Below, piece by piece: positions 12,901 through 27,900 of a DNA stretch of 64,000 bases (its first letter is position 1; every line of letters begins with the position of its first letter). The stretch spans positions 1 through 64,000 of the forward strand of contig NW_027476271.1 in the NCBI RefSeq assembly GCF_051020955.1, written 5' to 3'. Made by a program: the position numbers and the translations under genes. The DNA comes from Megalopta genalis. Lineage: Eukaryota; Arthropoda; Insecta; Hymenoptera; Halictidae. The notes under the pieces are model-generated. The model was not told the origin of the DNA, ran no database searches, and worked only from the letters and a program-made list of their open reading frames with translations.

Positions 12901-15900
12901 AACCATTTGATTCGCATGGATTCGAAGATCAGCCTTCTACTTCGCATTCATTTGAAGCTAAATCATGTGTTTCGCATGGATTTGAAGCTGACTCGTTTGT
13001 TTCGCCTGCATTTGAAGCTATATCATGTATATCACAAGTATTTGAATCTGAAACATTTGATTCCCATGAATAGTACGCTAAACCATGTCTTTCGAATGAA
13101 TTTGAAGCTAAATCATGTGTTTTGAATGGATTTGAATCTAACTCGTTTGTCTCGCCTGCATTTGAAGCTAAATCATGTATATCACATATAATTGAAGCTA
13201 AACCATCTGTTTCGTGTGGATTCGAAGGTAAGCCTTCTACTTCGCATTGATTTTAAGGTAAATCATGTCTTTTGCATGGATTTAAAGCTGACTCGTTTGT
13301 TTCGCCTGCATTTGAAGCTATATCATGTATATCACAAGTATTTGAAGCTAAACCATTTGTTTTGCATGGATTCGAAGATAAGCCTTGTACCTCGCATTGA
13401 TTTGATGCAAAGTCATGTGTTTCGCATTGATTTGAAGCCAACTCGTTTGTTTCGCTTGCTGTTGAAGCTAAATCAAGTATGTCACAAGTATTTGAGCCTG
13501 AGCCATTTGTTTCGCATGGATTCCAAGATCAGCCTCCTAATTCGCATTGATTTGAAGGTAAATCATGTCTTTTGCATGGATTTAAAGCTAACTCGTTTAT
13601 TTCACCTGCATTTGAGGCTATATCAGTGATATTCGCAAGTATTTGAAGCTAAATGATTCGTTTCGCTGGATTTGAAGCTAAGCCTTCTACTTCGCATTGA
13701 TTTGATTCTAAATCATGTGTTTCGCTTGGATTTGAAGCTAACTCGTTGGTTTTGCATGAAGTTGAATCTAAATCATGTATATCACAAGTATTTGAAGCTG
13801 AACCATTTGTTTCACATACATTTGAAGCTAAGCCTTCTACTTCGCATTGATTTGAAGGTAAATGATGTCTTTTGCATGGATTTAAAGATAACTCGTTCGT
13901 TTCGCCTGCATTTGAAGCTATATCACTTATATTCGCAAGTATTTGAAGCTAAATCATTCGTTTCGCTGGATTTGAAACTAAGCCTTCTGCTTCGCATTGA
14001 TTTGAAGCTAAATCATGTGTTTCACATGGTTTTGAAGCTTACTCGTTTGATTTGCATGCAGTTGAAGCTAAATCATGTACATCACAAGGGTTTGAAGCTA
14101 AGCCGTTTGATTCGCATGGATTCGCAGATCAGCCTTCTACTTCGCATTCATTTGAATATAAATCCTGTGTTTCGCATGGACTTGAACCCAACTCGTTTGT
14201 CTCGCATGCAGTTGAAACTAAATCAAGTATGTCACAAGTATTTGAAGCTAAACCATTTGATTCGCATGGATTCGAAGATCAGCCTTCTACTTCGCATTCA
14301 TTTGAAGCTAAATCATGTGTTTCGCATGGATTTGAAGCTGACTCGTTTGTTTCGCCTGCATTTGAAGCTATATCATGTATATCGCAAGTATTTGAATCTG
14401 AACCATTTGATTCCCATGAATAGTACGCCAAACCATGTCTTTCGAATGAATTTGAATCTAAATCATGTGTTTTGAATGGATTTGAAGCTAACTCGTTTGT
14501 TTCGCCTGCATTTGAAGCTATATCACTTATATTCGCAAGTACTTGAAGCTAAATCATTCGTTTCGCTGGATTTGAAACTAAGCCTTCTACTTCGCGTTGA
14601 TTTGATGCTAAGTCATGTGTTTCGCATGGATTTGAAGCTAACTCGTTTGTTCCGCTTGCTGTTGAATCTAAATCAAGTATGTCACTAGTATTTGAAGCTA
14701 AACCATTTGTTTCGCATGGATTCGAAGATCAGCCTTCTACTTCGCATTCATTTGAAGCTAAATCATGTGTTTCGCATCGATTTGAAGCTGACTCGTTTGT
14801 TTCGCCTGCATTTGAAGCTGTATCATGTATATTACAAGTATTTGAATCTGAACCATTTGATTCCCATGAATAGTACGCTAAACCAAGTCTTTCGAATGAA
14901 TTTGAAGCTAAATCATGTGTTTTGAATGGATTTGAAGTTAACTCGTTTGTTTCGCATGCATTTGAAGCTAAATCATGTATATCACATATAATTGAAGCTA
15001 AACCATTCGTTTCGCATGGATTTGACGCTAAGCCTTCTGCTTCGCATTGATTTGATACAAAATCATGTGTTTCGCATGGATCTGAAGATAACTCGTTTGT
15101 TTCGCATGCATTTGAAGCTAAATCATGTATATCACATATAATTGAAGCTAAACCATTTGTTTTGCATGGATTCGAAGATAAGCCTTCTACTTCGCATTGA
15201 TTTGATGCAAAGTCATGTGTTTCGCATGGATTTGAAGCCAACTCGTTTGTTTCGCTTGCTGTTGAAGCTAAATCAAGTATGTCACAAGTATTTGAGCCTG
15301 AGCCATTTGTTTCGCATGGATTCGAAGATCAGCCTCCTAATTCGCATTGATTTGAAGGTAAATCATGTCTTTTGCATGGATTTAAAGCTAACTCGTTTAT
15401 TTCACCTGCATTTGAAGCTATATCAGTGATATTCGCATGCATTTGAAGCTAAATCATGTATATCACATATAATTGAAGCTAAACCATTCGTTTCGCATGG
15501 ATTTGATGCTAAGCCACCTACTTCGCATTGATTTGAATGTAAATCATGGCTTTTGCATGGATTTAAAGCTGACTCGTTTGTTTCGCCTGCATTTGAAGCT
15601 AAATCAAGTATGTCACAAGTATTTGAGCCTGAGCCATTTGTTTCGCATGGATTCGAAGCTAAGCCTTCAACTTCGCGTTCACTTGATGCTAAATCATGTT
15701 TTTGGCTTGGATTTGAAGCTAACTCGTTTGTTTCGCATGCTGTTGAAGCTAAATCATGTATATCATAAGTATTTGAAGCTGAACCTTTTGTTTGGCAAGA
15801 ATATTAAGCTAAACCAAGTGTTTCGATTGAATTTGAAGCTAAATCATGTGTTTTGAATGGATTTGAAGTTAACTCGTTTGCTACCCAAGCAGTTGAAGCT

Positions 15901-17450
15901 AAATCATGTATAACATAAGTATTTGAAGCTGAACCATTTGTTTCACATACATTTGAAGCTAAGCCTTCTACTTCGCATTGATTTGAAGGTAAATCATGTC
16001 TTTTGCATGGATTTAAAGCTAACACGTTTGTTTCGCCTGCATTTAAAGCTATATCACTTATATTCGCAAGTATTTGAAGCTAAATCATTCGTTTCGCTGG
16101 ATTTGAAACTATGCCTTCTACTACGCATTGATTTGATGCAAAGTCATGTGTTTCGCATGGATTTGAAGCCAACTCGTTTGTTTCGCTTGCTGTTGAAGCT
16201 AAATCAAGTATGTCACAAGTATTTGAAGCTAAACCATTTGATTCGCATGGATTCGAAGATCAGCCTTCTACTTCGCATTCATTTGAAGCTAAATCATGTG
16301 TTTCGCATGGATTTGAAGCTGACTCGTTTGTTTCGCCTGCATTTGAAGCTATATCATGTATATCACAAGTATTTGAATCTGAACCATTTGATTCCCATGA
16401 ATAGTACGCTAAACCATGTCTTTCGAATGAATTTGAAGCTAAATCATGTGTTTTGAATGGATTTGAAGCTAACTCGTTTGTTTCTCTTGCTGTTGAACGT
16501 AAATCATGTATATCACAAGTGTTTAAAGCTAAACCATTTGTTTCGCATGGATTCGAAGGTAAGCCTTCTACGTCGCATTGATTTGATGCAAAGTCATGTG
16601 TTTCGCATGGATTTGAAGCTAACTCGTTTGTTTCGCCTGCATTTGAAGCTATATCATGTATATCACAAGTATTTGAATCTGAACCATTTGATTCCCATGA
16701 ATAGTACGCTAAACCATGTCTTTCGAATGAATTTGAAGCTAAATCATGTGTTTTGAATGGATTTGAATCTAACTCGTTTGTCTCGCCTGCATTTGAAGCT
16801 AAATCATGTATATCACATATAATTGAAGCTAAACCATCTGTTTCGTGTGGATTCGACGGTAAGCCTTCTACTTCGCATTGATTTTAAGGTAAATCATGTC
16901 TTTTGCATGGATTTAAAGCTAACACGTTTGTTTCGCATGCTGTTGAAGCTAAATTATGTATATTACAAATGTTTGAAGCTAAACCATTTGTTTCGCATGT
17001 ATTTGAAGCTGTGCCTTCATCTTCGCGTTGACTTGATGCTAAATCATGTGTTTCGCTTGGATTTGAAGCTAATTCATTGGTTTTCCATGCAGTTGAAGCT
17101 AAATCACGTATATCACAAGTATTTGAAGCTGATGCATTTGTTTCGGATTGATTTGAAACTAAGACTTCTACTTCGCATTGATTTGAAGCTGAATCATGTG
17201 TTTCGCTTGTATTTGGAGCTAACCCCTTTGTTTCTCTTGCTGTTGAATGTAAATCATGTATATCGCAAGTGTTTGAAACTAAACCATTTGTTTCGCATGG
17301 ATTCGAAGATCAGCCTTCTACTTCGCATTCATTTGAAGCTAAATCATGTATATCACAATTATTTGAATCTGAACCATTTGATTCCCATGAATAGTAAGCT
17401 AAACCATGTCTTTCGATTGAATTTGAAGCTATATCATGTGTTATGAATGG
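9951..17450 (+). repeat. Subfamily II block, section rich in GAATAGTACGC and 31/29-bp pairs
   Basis: Dense subfamily II units. C variants read TATATCACTTATATTCGC (31 bp), D variants have TTCGCTGG (29 bp), and the segment GAATCTGAACCATTTG, CCCATGAATAGTACGC, TTTCGAATGAATTTG, GTTTTGAATGG recurs at about 10,650, 11,550, 11,990, 13,045, 14,400, 14,845, 16,375 and 16,675. C subunits with ATCAAGTATGTCACAAG are common. The section is built from re-used blocks several hundred bases to 1.4 kb long. No gene was seen. Confidence 0.86.
10465..15354 (+). repeat. Three copies of a ~690-bp block (offsets 1,351 and 2,849 bp)
   Basis: About 10,465-11,155, 11,816-12,506 and 14,665-15,354 are near-identical. 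Offset 1-2 is 1,351 bp and offset 2-3 is 2,849 bp. A longer match pairs about 11,160-12,506 with 14,010-15,354, so the third copy arose together with the spacer between copies 1 and 2. Shared rare features include GTCACTAGTATTTG or GCCACTAGTATTTG, TTTGACGCTAAGCCTTCTGC and ATTCCAAGATCAGCCTCC. A single inserted base near 11,605 explains the change of offset from 2,850 to 2,849. Confidence 0.85.
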
Positions 17451-20400
17451 ATTTGAAGCTAACTCGTTTGTTTCGCATGCATTTGAAGCTAAATCATGTA
17501 TATCACATAGAATTGAAGCTAAACCATTTGTTTCGCATGGATTCGAAGATAAGCCTTCTACTTCGCATTGATTTGAAGCTAAATCATGTCTATCGCTAGG
17601 ATTTGAAGCTAACTCGTTTGTTTCGCATACTGTTGAAGGTAAATCATGTATAACACAAGTATTTGAGCCTGAGCCATTTGTTTCGCATGGATTCGAAGAT
17701 CAGCCTCCTAATTCGCATTGATTTTAAGGTAAATCATGTCTTTTGCATGGATTTAAAGCTAACTCGTTTATTTCACCTGCATTTGAAGCTATATCAGTGA
17801 TATTCGCAAGTATTTGAAGCTAAATGATTCGTTTCGCTGGATTTGAAGTTAAGTCTTCTACTTCGCATTGATTTGATTCTAAATCATGTGTTTCGCTTGG
17901 ATTTGAAGCTAACTCGTTGGTTTTGCATGAAGTTGAATCTAAATCATGTATATCACAAGTATTTGAAGCTAAACCATTTGTTTCACATACATTTGAAGCT
18001 AAGCCTTCTACTTCGCATTGATTTGAAGGTAAATCATGTCTTTTGCATGGATTTAAAGCTAACTCGTTTGTTTCGCCTGCATTTGAAGCTATATCACTTA
18101 TATTCGCAAGTATTTGAAGCTAAATCATTCGTTTCGCTGGATTTGAAACTAAGCCTTCTACTTCGCATTGATTTGATGCTAAGTCATGTGTTTCGCATGG
18201 ATTTGAAGCTAACTCGTTTGTTCCGCTTGCTGTTGAAGCTAAATCAAGTATGTCACAAGTATTTGAAGCTAAACCATTTGTTTCGCATGGATTTGAAGAT
18301 CAGCCTTCTACTTCGCATTCATTTGATGCTAAATCATCTGTTTCGCATCGATTTGAAGCTGACTCGTTTGTTTCGCCTGCATTTCAAGCTATATCATGTA
18401 TATCACAAGTATTTGAATCTGAACCATTTGATTCCAATGAATAGTACGCCAAACTATGTCTTTCGAATGAATTTGAAGCTAAATCATGTGTTTTGAATGG
18501 ATTTGATGCTAACTCGTTTGTTTCGCATGCATTTGAATCTAAATCATGTATATCACATATAATTGAAGCTAAACCATTCGTTTCGCATGGATTTGACGCT
18601 AAGCCTTCTTCTTCGCATTGATTTGATACTAAATCATGTGTTTCGCATGGATTTGAAGATACCTCGTTTGTTTCGCATGCATTTGAAGCTAAATCATGTA
18701 TATCACATATTAATTGAAGCTAAACAATTTGTTTCGAATGAATGCGAAGATAAGCCTTCTACTTCGCATTGATTCGATGCTAAATCATGTGTTTCGCATG
18801 GATTTGAAGCTAACTCGTTTGTTTCTCTTGCTGTTGAATGTAAATCATGTATATCACAAGTGTTTGAAGCTAAAGAACTTGATTCGCATGGATTTCAAAC
18901 TAAGCCTTCTACTTCGCATTGATTTGATGCTAAGTCATGTGTTTCGCATGGATTTGAAGCTAACTCGTTTGTTTCGCATGCATTTGAAGCTAAATCATGT
19001 ATATCACATATAATTGTAGCTACACCATCTGTTTCGAGTGGATTCGAAGGTAAGCCTTCTACTTCGCATTGATTTGAAGGTAAATCATGTCTTTTGCATG
19101 GATTTAAAGCTGACTCGTTTGTTTCGACTGCATCTGAAGCTATATCATGCATATCACAAGTATTTGAATCTGAACCATTTGATTCCCATTAATAGTACGC
19201 TGAACTATGTCTTTCGAATGAATTTGAAGCTAAATCATGTGTTTCGCATGGATTTGAAGCTAACTCGTTGGTTTTGCATGAAGTTGAATCTAAATCATGT
19301 ATATCACAAGTATTTGAAGCTGAACCATTTGTTTCACATACATTTGAAGCTAAGCCTTCTACTTCACATTGATTGGAATTTAAATCATGTGTTTCGCATG
19401 GATTTGAAGCTAACTCGTTTGTGTCGCTTGCATTTGAAGCTATATCACTTATATTCGCAAGTATTTGAAGCTAAACCATTCGTTTCGCATGGATTCGAAG
19501 ATCAGCCTTCTACTTCGCATTCATTTGAAGCTAAAGCGTGTGTTTCGCATCGATTTGAAGCTGACTCGTCTGTTTCGCCTGCATTTGAAGCTATATCATG
19601 TATATCACAAGTATTTGAATCTGAACCATTTTATTCCCATGAATAGTACGCTAAACCATGTCTTTCGAATGAATTTGAAGCTAAATCATGTGTTTTGAAT
19701 GGATTTGAAGCTAACTCGTTTGTTTCGCATGCATTTGAATCTAAATCATGTATATCACATATAATTGAAGCTAAACCATTCGTTTCGCATGGATTTGACG
19801 CTAAGCCTTCTGCTTCGCATTGATTTGATACTAAATCATGTGTTTCGCATGGATTTGAAGATACCTCGTTTGTTTCGCATGCATTTGAAGCTAAATCATG
19901 TATATCACATATTAATTGAAGCTAAACAATTTGTTTCGAATGGATTCGAAGATAAGCCTTCTACTTCGCATTGATTCGATGCTAAGTCATGTGTTTCGCA
20001 TGGATTTGAAGCTAACTCGTTTGTTTCTCTTGCTGTTGAATGTAAATCATGTATATCACAAGTGTTTGAAGCTAAAGAACTTGAGTCGCATGGATTTCAA
20101 ACTAAGCCTTCTACTTCGCATTGATTTGATGCTAAGTCATGTGTTTCGCATGGATTTGAAGCTGACTCGTTTGTTTCGCCTGCATTTGAAGCTATATCAT
20201 GTATATCACAATTATTTGAATCTGAACCATTTGATTCCCATGAATAGTAAGCTAAACCATGTCTTTCGATTGAATTTGAAGCTATATCATGTGTTATGAA
20301 TGGATTTGAAGCTAACTCGTTTGTTTCGCATGCATTTGAAGCTAAATCATGTATATCACATAGAATTGAAGCTAAACCATTTGTTTCGCATGGATTCGAA

Positions 20401-23400
20401 GATAAGCCTTCTACTTCGCATTGATTTGAAGCTAAATCATGTCTATCGCTAGGATTTGAAGCTAACTCGTTTGTTTCGCATACTGTTGAAGGTAAGTCAT
20501 GTATAACACAAGTATTTGAGCCTGAGCCATTTGTTTCGCATGGATTCGAAGATCAGCCTCCTAATTCGCATTGATTTTAAGGTAAATCATGTCTTTTGCA
20601 TGGATTTAAAGCTAACTCGTTTATTTCACCTGCATTTGAAGCTATATCAGTGATATTCGCAAGTATTTGAAGCTAAATGATTCGTTTCGCTGGATTTGAA
20701 GCTAAGTCATCTACTTCGCATTGATTTGATTCTAAATCATGTGTTTCGCTTGGATTTGAAGCTAACTCGTTTGTTTCGCCTGCATTTGAAGCTATATCAC
20801 TTATATTCGCAAGTATTTGAAGCTAAATCATTCGTTTCGCTGGATTTGAAACTAAGCCTTCTACTTCGCATTGATTTGATGCTAAGTCATGTGTTTCGCG
20901 TGGATTTGAAGCTAACTCGTTTGTTCCGCTTGCTGTTGAAGCTAAATCAAGTATGTCACAAGTATTTGAAGCTAAACCATTTGTTTCGCATGGATTTGAA
21001 GATCAGCCTTCTACTTCGCATTCATTTGATGCTAAATCATCTGTTTCGCATCGATTTGAAGCTGACTCGTTTGTTTCGCCTGCATTTCAAGCTATATCAT
21101 GTATATCACAAGTATTTGAATCTGAACCATTTGATTCCAATGAATAGTACGCCAAACTATGTCTTTCGAATGAATTTGAAGCTAAATCATGTGTTTTGAA
21201 TGGATTTGATGCTAACTCGTTTGTTTCGCATGCATTTGAATCTAAATCATGTATATCACATATAATTGAAGCTAAACCATTCGTTTCGCATGGATTTGAC
21301 GCTAAGCCTTCTGCTTCGCATTGATTTGATACTAAATCATGTGTTTCGCATGGATTTGAAGATACCTCGTTTGTTTCGCATGCATTTGAAGCTAAATCAT
21401 GTATATCACATATTAATTGAAGCTAAACAATTTGTTTCGAATGGATTCGAAGATAAGCCTTCTACTTCGCATTGATTCGATGCTAAATCATGTGTTTCGC
21501 ATGGATTTGAAGCTAACTCGTTTGTTTCTCTTGCTGTTGAATGTAAATCATGTATATCACAAGTGTTTGAAGCTAAAGAACTTGATTCGCATGGATTTCA
21601 AACTAAGCCTTCTACTTCGCATTGATTTGATGCTAAGTCATGTGTTTCGCATGGATTTGAAGCTAACTCGTTTGTTTCGCATGCATTTGAAGCTAAATCA
21701 TGTATATCACATATAATTGTAGCAAAACCATCTGTTTCGAGTGGATTCGAAGGTAAGCCTTCTACTTCGCATTGATTTGAAGGTAAATCATGTCTTTTGC
21801 ATGGATTTAAAGCTGACTCGTTTGTTTCGACTGCATCTGAAGCTATATCATGCATATCACAAGTATTTGAATCTGAACCATTTGATTCCCATTAATAGTA
21901 CGCTGAACTATGTCTTTCGAATGAATTTGAAGCTAAATCATGTGTTTTGAATGGATTTGATGCTAACTCGTTTGTTTCGCATGCATTTGAATCTAAATCA
22001 TGTATATCACATATAATTGAAGCTAAACCATTCGTTTCGCATGGATTTGACGCTAAGCCTTCTGCTTCGCATTGATTTGATACTAAATCATGTGTTTCGC
22101 ATGGATTTGAAGATACCTCGTTTGTTTCGCATGCATTTGAAGCTAAATCATGTATATCACATATTAATTGAAGCTAAACAATTTGTTTCGAATGGATTCG
22201 AAGATAAGCCTTCTACTTCGCATTGATTCGATGCTAAATCATGTGTTTCGCATGGATTTGAAGCTAACTCGTTTGTTTCTCTTGCTGTTGAATGTAAATC
22301 ATGTATATCACAAGTGTTTGAAGCTAAAGAACTTGATTCGCATGGATTTCAAACTAAGCCTTCTACTTCGCATTGATTTGATGCTAAGTCATGTGTTTCG
22401 CATGGATTTGAAGCTAACTCGTTTGTTTCGCATGCATTTGAAGCTAAATCATGTATATCACATATAATTGTAGCAAAACCATCTGTTTCGAGTGGATTCG
22501 AAGGTAAGCCTTCTACTTCGCATTGATTTGAAGGTAAATCATGTCTTTTGCATGGATTTAAAGCTGACTCGTTTGTTTCGACTGCATCTGAAGCTATATC
22601 ATGCATATCACAAGTATTTGAATCTGAACCATTTGATTCCCATTAATAGTACGCTGAACTATGTCTTTCGAATGAATTTGAAGCTAAATCATGTGTTTCG
22701 CATGGATTTGAAGCTAACTCGTTGGTTTTGCATGAAGTTGAATCTAAATCATGTATATCACAAGTATTTGAAGCTGAACCATTTGTTTCACATACATTTG
22801 AAGCTAAGCCTTCTACTTCACAGTGATTGGAATTTAAATCATGTGTTTCGCATGGATTTGGAGCTAACTCGTTTGTGTCGCTTGCATTTGAAGCTATATC
22901 ACTTATATTCGCAAGTATTTGAAGCTAAACCATTCGTTTCGCATGGATTCGAAGATCAGCCTTCTACTTCGCATTCATTTGAAGCTAAAACGTGTGTTTC
23001 GCATCGATTTGAAGCTGACTCGTCTGTTTCGCCTGCATTTGAAGCTATATCATGTATATCACAAGTATTTGAATCTGAACCATTTTATTCCCATGAATAG
23101 TACGCTAAACCATGTCTTTCGAATGAATTTGAAGCTAAATCATGTGTTTTGAATGGATTTGAAGCTAACTCGTTTGTTTCGCATGCATTTGAATCTAAAT
23201 CATGTATATCACATATTAATTGAAGCTAAACAATTTGTTTCGAATGGATTCGAAGATAAACCTTCTACTTCGCATTGATTTGAAGCTAAATCATGTCTAT
23301 CGCATGGATTTGAAGCTAACTAGTTTGTTTCGCATATATTTGAAGCTAAATCAAGTATGTCACAAGTATTTGAAGCTAAACCATTTGTTTCGCATGGATT

Positions 23401-24950
23401 CGAAGATCAGCCTTCTACTTCGCATTCATTTGAAGCTAAATCATGTGTTTCGCATGGATTTGAAGCTGACTCGTTTGTTTCGCCTGCATTTGAAGCTATA
23501 TCATGTATATCACAAGTATTTGAATCTGAACCATTTGATTCCCATGAATTGTACGCTAAACTATGTCTTTCGAATGAATTTGAAGCTAAATCATGTGTTT
23601 TGAATGGATTTGAAGCTAACTCGTTTGTTTCGCATGCAGTTGAAGCTAAATCATGTATATCACATATAATTGAAGCTAAACCATTTGTTTTGCATGGATT
23701 CGAAGGTAAGCCTTCTACGTCGCATTGATTTGATGCAAAGTCATGTGTTTCGCATGGATTTGAAGCTGACTCGTTTGTTTCGCATGCATTTGAAGCTAAA
23801 TCATGTATATCACATATAATTGAAGCTAAACCATTCGTTTCGCATGGATTTGATGCTAAGCCACCTACTTCGCATTGATTTGAAGGTAAATCATGTCTTT
23901 TGCATGGATTTAAAGCTGACTCGTTTGTTTCGCCTGCAGTTGAAGCTAAATCACGTATATCACAAGTATTTGAAGCTGATGCATTTGTTTCGGATTGATT
24001 TGAAACTAAGACTTCTACTTCGCATTGATTTGAAGCTGAATCATGTGTTTCGCTTGTATTTGGAGCTAACCCCTTTGTTTCTCTTGCTGTTGAATGTAAA
24101 TCATGTATATCGCAAGTGTTTGAAACTAAACCATTTGTTTCGCATGGATTCGAAGATCAGCCTTCTACTTCGCATTCATTTGAAGCTAAATCATGTGTTT
24201 CGCATGGATTTGATGCTGACTCGTTTGTTTCGTCTGCACTTGAAGCTAACTCATGTATATCACATAGAATTGAAGCTAAACCATTTGTTTCGCATGGATT
24301 CGAAGATAAGCCTTCTACTTCGCATTGATTTGAAGCTAAATCATGTCTATCGCTAGGATTTGAAGCTAACTCGTTTGTTTCGCATACTGTTGAAGGTAAA
24401 TCATGTATAACACAAGTATTTGAGCCTGAGCCATTTGTTTCGCATGGATTCGAAGATCAGCCTCCTAATTCGCATTGATTTGAAGGTAAATCATGTCTTT
24501 TGCATGGATTTAAAGCTAACTCGTTTATTTCACCTGCATTTGAAACTATATCAGTGATATTCGCAAGTATTTGAAGCTAAATCATTCGTTTCGCTGGATT
24601 TGAAACTAAGCCTTCTACTTCGCATTGATTTGATGCTAAGTCATGTGTTTCGCATGGATTTGAAGCTAACTCGTTTGTTCCGCTTGCTGTTGAAGCTAAA
24701 TCAAGTATGTCACAAGTATTTGAAGCTAAACCATTTGTTTCGCATGGATTTGAAGATCAGCCTTCTACTTCGCATTCATTTGATGCTAAATCATCTGTTT
24801 CGCATCGATTTGAATCTGACTCGTTTGTTTCGCCTGCATTTCAAGCTATATCATGTATATCACAAGTATTTGAATCTGAACCATTTGATTCCAATGAATA
24901 GTACGCCAAACTATGTCTTTCGAATGAATTTGAAGCTAAATCATGTGTTT
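17451..24950 (+). repeat. Subfamily II block, section with CACATATTAATTG variant
   Basis: Subfamily II array with an extra variant: a 31-bp C subunit ending CACATATTAATT, followed by a D subunit with AACAATTTGTTTCGAATGG. It occurs near 18,710, 19,910, 21,410, 22,160 and 23,215. A block from about 17,450 to 18,500 matches about 20,300-21,200 at offset 2,853, falling to 2,703 after a net loss of one 150-bp unit. A block around 19,040-19,700 matches 22,490-23,150 (offset 3,454) and 26,420-27,080. No gene was seen. Confidence 0.86.
21155..22697 (+). repeat. 751-bp tandem duplication
   Basis: About 21,155-21,905 and 21,906-22,697 are adjacent copies at an offset of 751 bp (five 150-bp units plus one base). 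By eye they are almost base-for-base identical, sharing rare changes such as TGTAGCAAAACCATC, TCGAGTGGATTCG, GACTGCATCTG and CATTAATAGTACGCTG. The near-absence of differences indicates a recent event or an assembly duplication. The extra base comes from the 31-bp TATTAATT subunit. Confidence 0.9.
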
Positions 24951-27900
24951 TGAATGGATTTGATGCTAACTCGTTTGTTTCGCATGCATTTGAAGCTAAC
25001 TCGTTTGCTTCGCATGCATTTGAAGCTAAATCATGTATATCACATATAATTGAAGCGAACCATTTGTTTCGCATGGATTTGAAGATAAGCCTTCTACTTC
25101 GCATTGATTTGAAGCTAAATCATGTCTATCGCTAGGATTTGAAGCTAACTCGTTTGTTTCGCATACCGTTGAAGCTAAATCATGTATAACACAAGTATTT
25201 GAGCCTGAGCCATTTGTTTCGCATGGATTCGAAGATCAGCCTCCTACTTCGCATTGATTTGAAGGTAAATCATATCTTTTGCATGGATTTAAAACTAACT
25301 CGTTTGTTTCACCTGCATTTGAAGCTATATCAGAGATATTCGCAAGCATTTGAAGCTAAATCAATCGTTTCGCTGGATTTGAAGCTAAGCCTTCTACTTC
25401 GTATTGATTTGAATCTAAATCATGTGATTCGCTTGGATTTGAAGAGAACTCGTTTTTTCGCATGCAGTTGAAGCTAAATCATGAATATCACAAGTATTTG
25501 AAGCTGAAACTTTTGATTCGCACGGATTTGAAGCTAAGCCTTCTACTTCGCATTGATTTGAAGCTAAATCATGTGTTTCGCATGGATTTGAAGCCAACTC
25601 GTTTGTTTCGCTTGCTGTTGAATCTAAATCAAGTATGTCACAAGTATTTGAAGCTAAACCATTTGTTTCGCATGGATTTGAAGATCAGCCTTCTACTTCG
25701 CATTCATTTGAAGCTAAATCATGTGTTTCGCATGGATTTGAAGCTGACTCGTTTGTTTCGCCTGCATTTGAAGCTATATCATGTATATCACAAGTATTTG
25801 AATCTGAACCATTTGATTCCAGTGAATAGTACGCCAAACTATGTATTTCGAATGAATTTGAAGCTAAATCATGTGTTTTGAATGGATTTGATGCTAACTC
25901 GTTTGTTTCGCATGCATTTGAATCTAAATCATGTATATCACATACAATTGAAGCTAAACCATTCGTTTCGCATGGATTTGACGCTAAGCCTTCTGCTTCG
26001 CATTGATTTGATACTAAATCATGTGTTTCGCATGGATTTGAAGATACCTCGTTTGTTTCGCATGCATTTGAAGCTAAATCATGTATATCACATATTAATT
26101 GAAGCTAATCAATTTGTTTCGAATGGATTCGAAGATAAGCCTTCTACTTCGCATTGATTCGATGCTAAATCATGTGTTTCGCATGGATTTGAAGCTAACT
26201 CGTTTGTTTCTCTTGCTGTTGAATGTAAATCATGTATATCACAAGTGTTTGAAGCTAAGAACTTGATTCGCATGGATTTCAAACTAAGCCTTCTACTTCG
26301 CATTGATTTGATGCTAAGTCATGTGTTTCGCATGGATTTGAAGCTAACTCGTTTGTTTCGCATGCATTTGAAGCTAAATCATGTATATCACATATAATTG
26401 TAGCTAAACCATCTGTTTCGAGTGGATTCGAAGGTAAGCCTTCTACTTCGCATTGATTTGAAGGTAAATCATGTCTTTTGCATGGATTTAAAGCTGACTC
26501 GTTTGTTTCGACTGCATCTGAAGCTATATCATGCATATCACAAGTATTTGAATCTGAACCATTTGATTCCCATTAATAGTACGCTGAACTATGTCTTTCA
26601 AATGAATTTGAAGCTAAATCATGTGTTTCGCATGGATTTGAAGCTAACTCGTTGGTTTTGCATGAAGTTGAATCTAAATCATGTATATCACAAGTACTTG
26701 AAGCTGAACCATTTGTTTCACATACATTTGAAGCTAAGCCTTCTACTTCACATTGATTGGAATTTAAATCATGTGTTTCGCATGGATTTGAAGCTAACTC
26801 GTTTGTGTCGCTTGCATTTGAAGCTATATCACTTATATTCGCAAGTATTTGAAGCTAAACCATTCGTTTCGCATGGATTCGAAGATCAGCCTTCTACTTC
26901 GCATTCATTTGAAGCTAAAGCGTGTGTTTCGCATCGATTTGAAGCTGACTCGTTTGTTTCGCCTGCATTTGAAGCTATATCATGTATATCACAAGTATTT
27001 GAATCTGAACCATTTTATTCCCATGAATAGTACGCTAAACCATGTCTTTCGAATGAATTTGAAGCTAAATCATGTGTTTTGAATGGATTTGAAGCTAACT
27101 CGTTTGTTTCGCATGCATTTGAATCTAAATCATGTATATCACATATAATTGAAGCTAAACCATTCGTTTCGCATGGATTTGACGCTAAGCCTTCTGCTTC
27201 GCATTGATTTGATACTAAATCATGTGTTTCGCATGGATTTGAAGATACCTCGTTTGTTTCGCATGCATTTGAAGCTAAATCATGTATATCACATATTAAT
27301 TGAAGCTAAACAATTTGTTTCGAATGGATTCGAAGATAAGCCTTCTACTTCGCATTGATTCGATGCTAAATCATGTGTTTCGCATGGATTTGAAGCTAAC
27401 TCGTTTGTTTCTCTTGCTGTTGAATGTAAATCATGTATATCACAAGTGTTTGAAGCTAAAGAACTTGATTCGCATGGATTTCAAACTAAGCCTTCTACTT
27501 CGCATTGATTTGATGCTAACTCATGTGTTTCGCATGGATTTGAAGCTAACTCGTTTGTTTCGCATGCATTTGAAGCTAAATCATGTATATCACATATAAT
27601 TGTAGCTAAACCATCTGTTTCGAGTGGATTCGAAGGTAAGCCTTCTACTTCGCATTGATTTGCAGGTAAATCATGTCTTTGCGTGGATTTAAAGCTGACT
27701 GGTTTGTTTCGACTGCATTTGAAGTTATATCATGCATATCACAAGTATTTGAATCTGAACCATTTGATTCCCATTAATAGTACGCTGAACTATGTCTTTC
27801 GAATGAATTTGAAGCTAAATCATGTGTTTCGCATGGATTTGAAGCTAACTCGTTTGTTTCGCATGCATTTGAAGCTAAATCATGTATATCACATATAATT

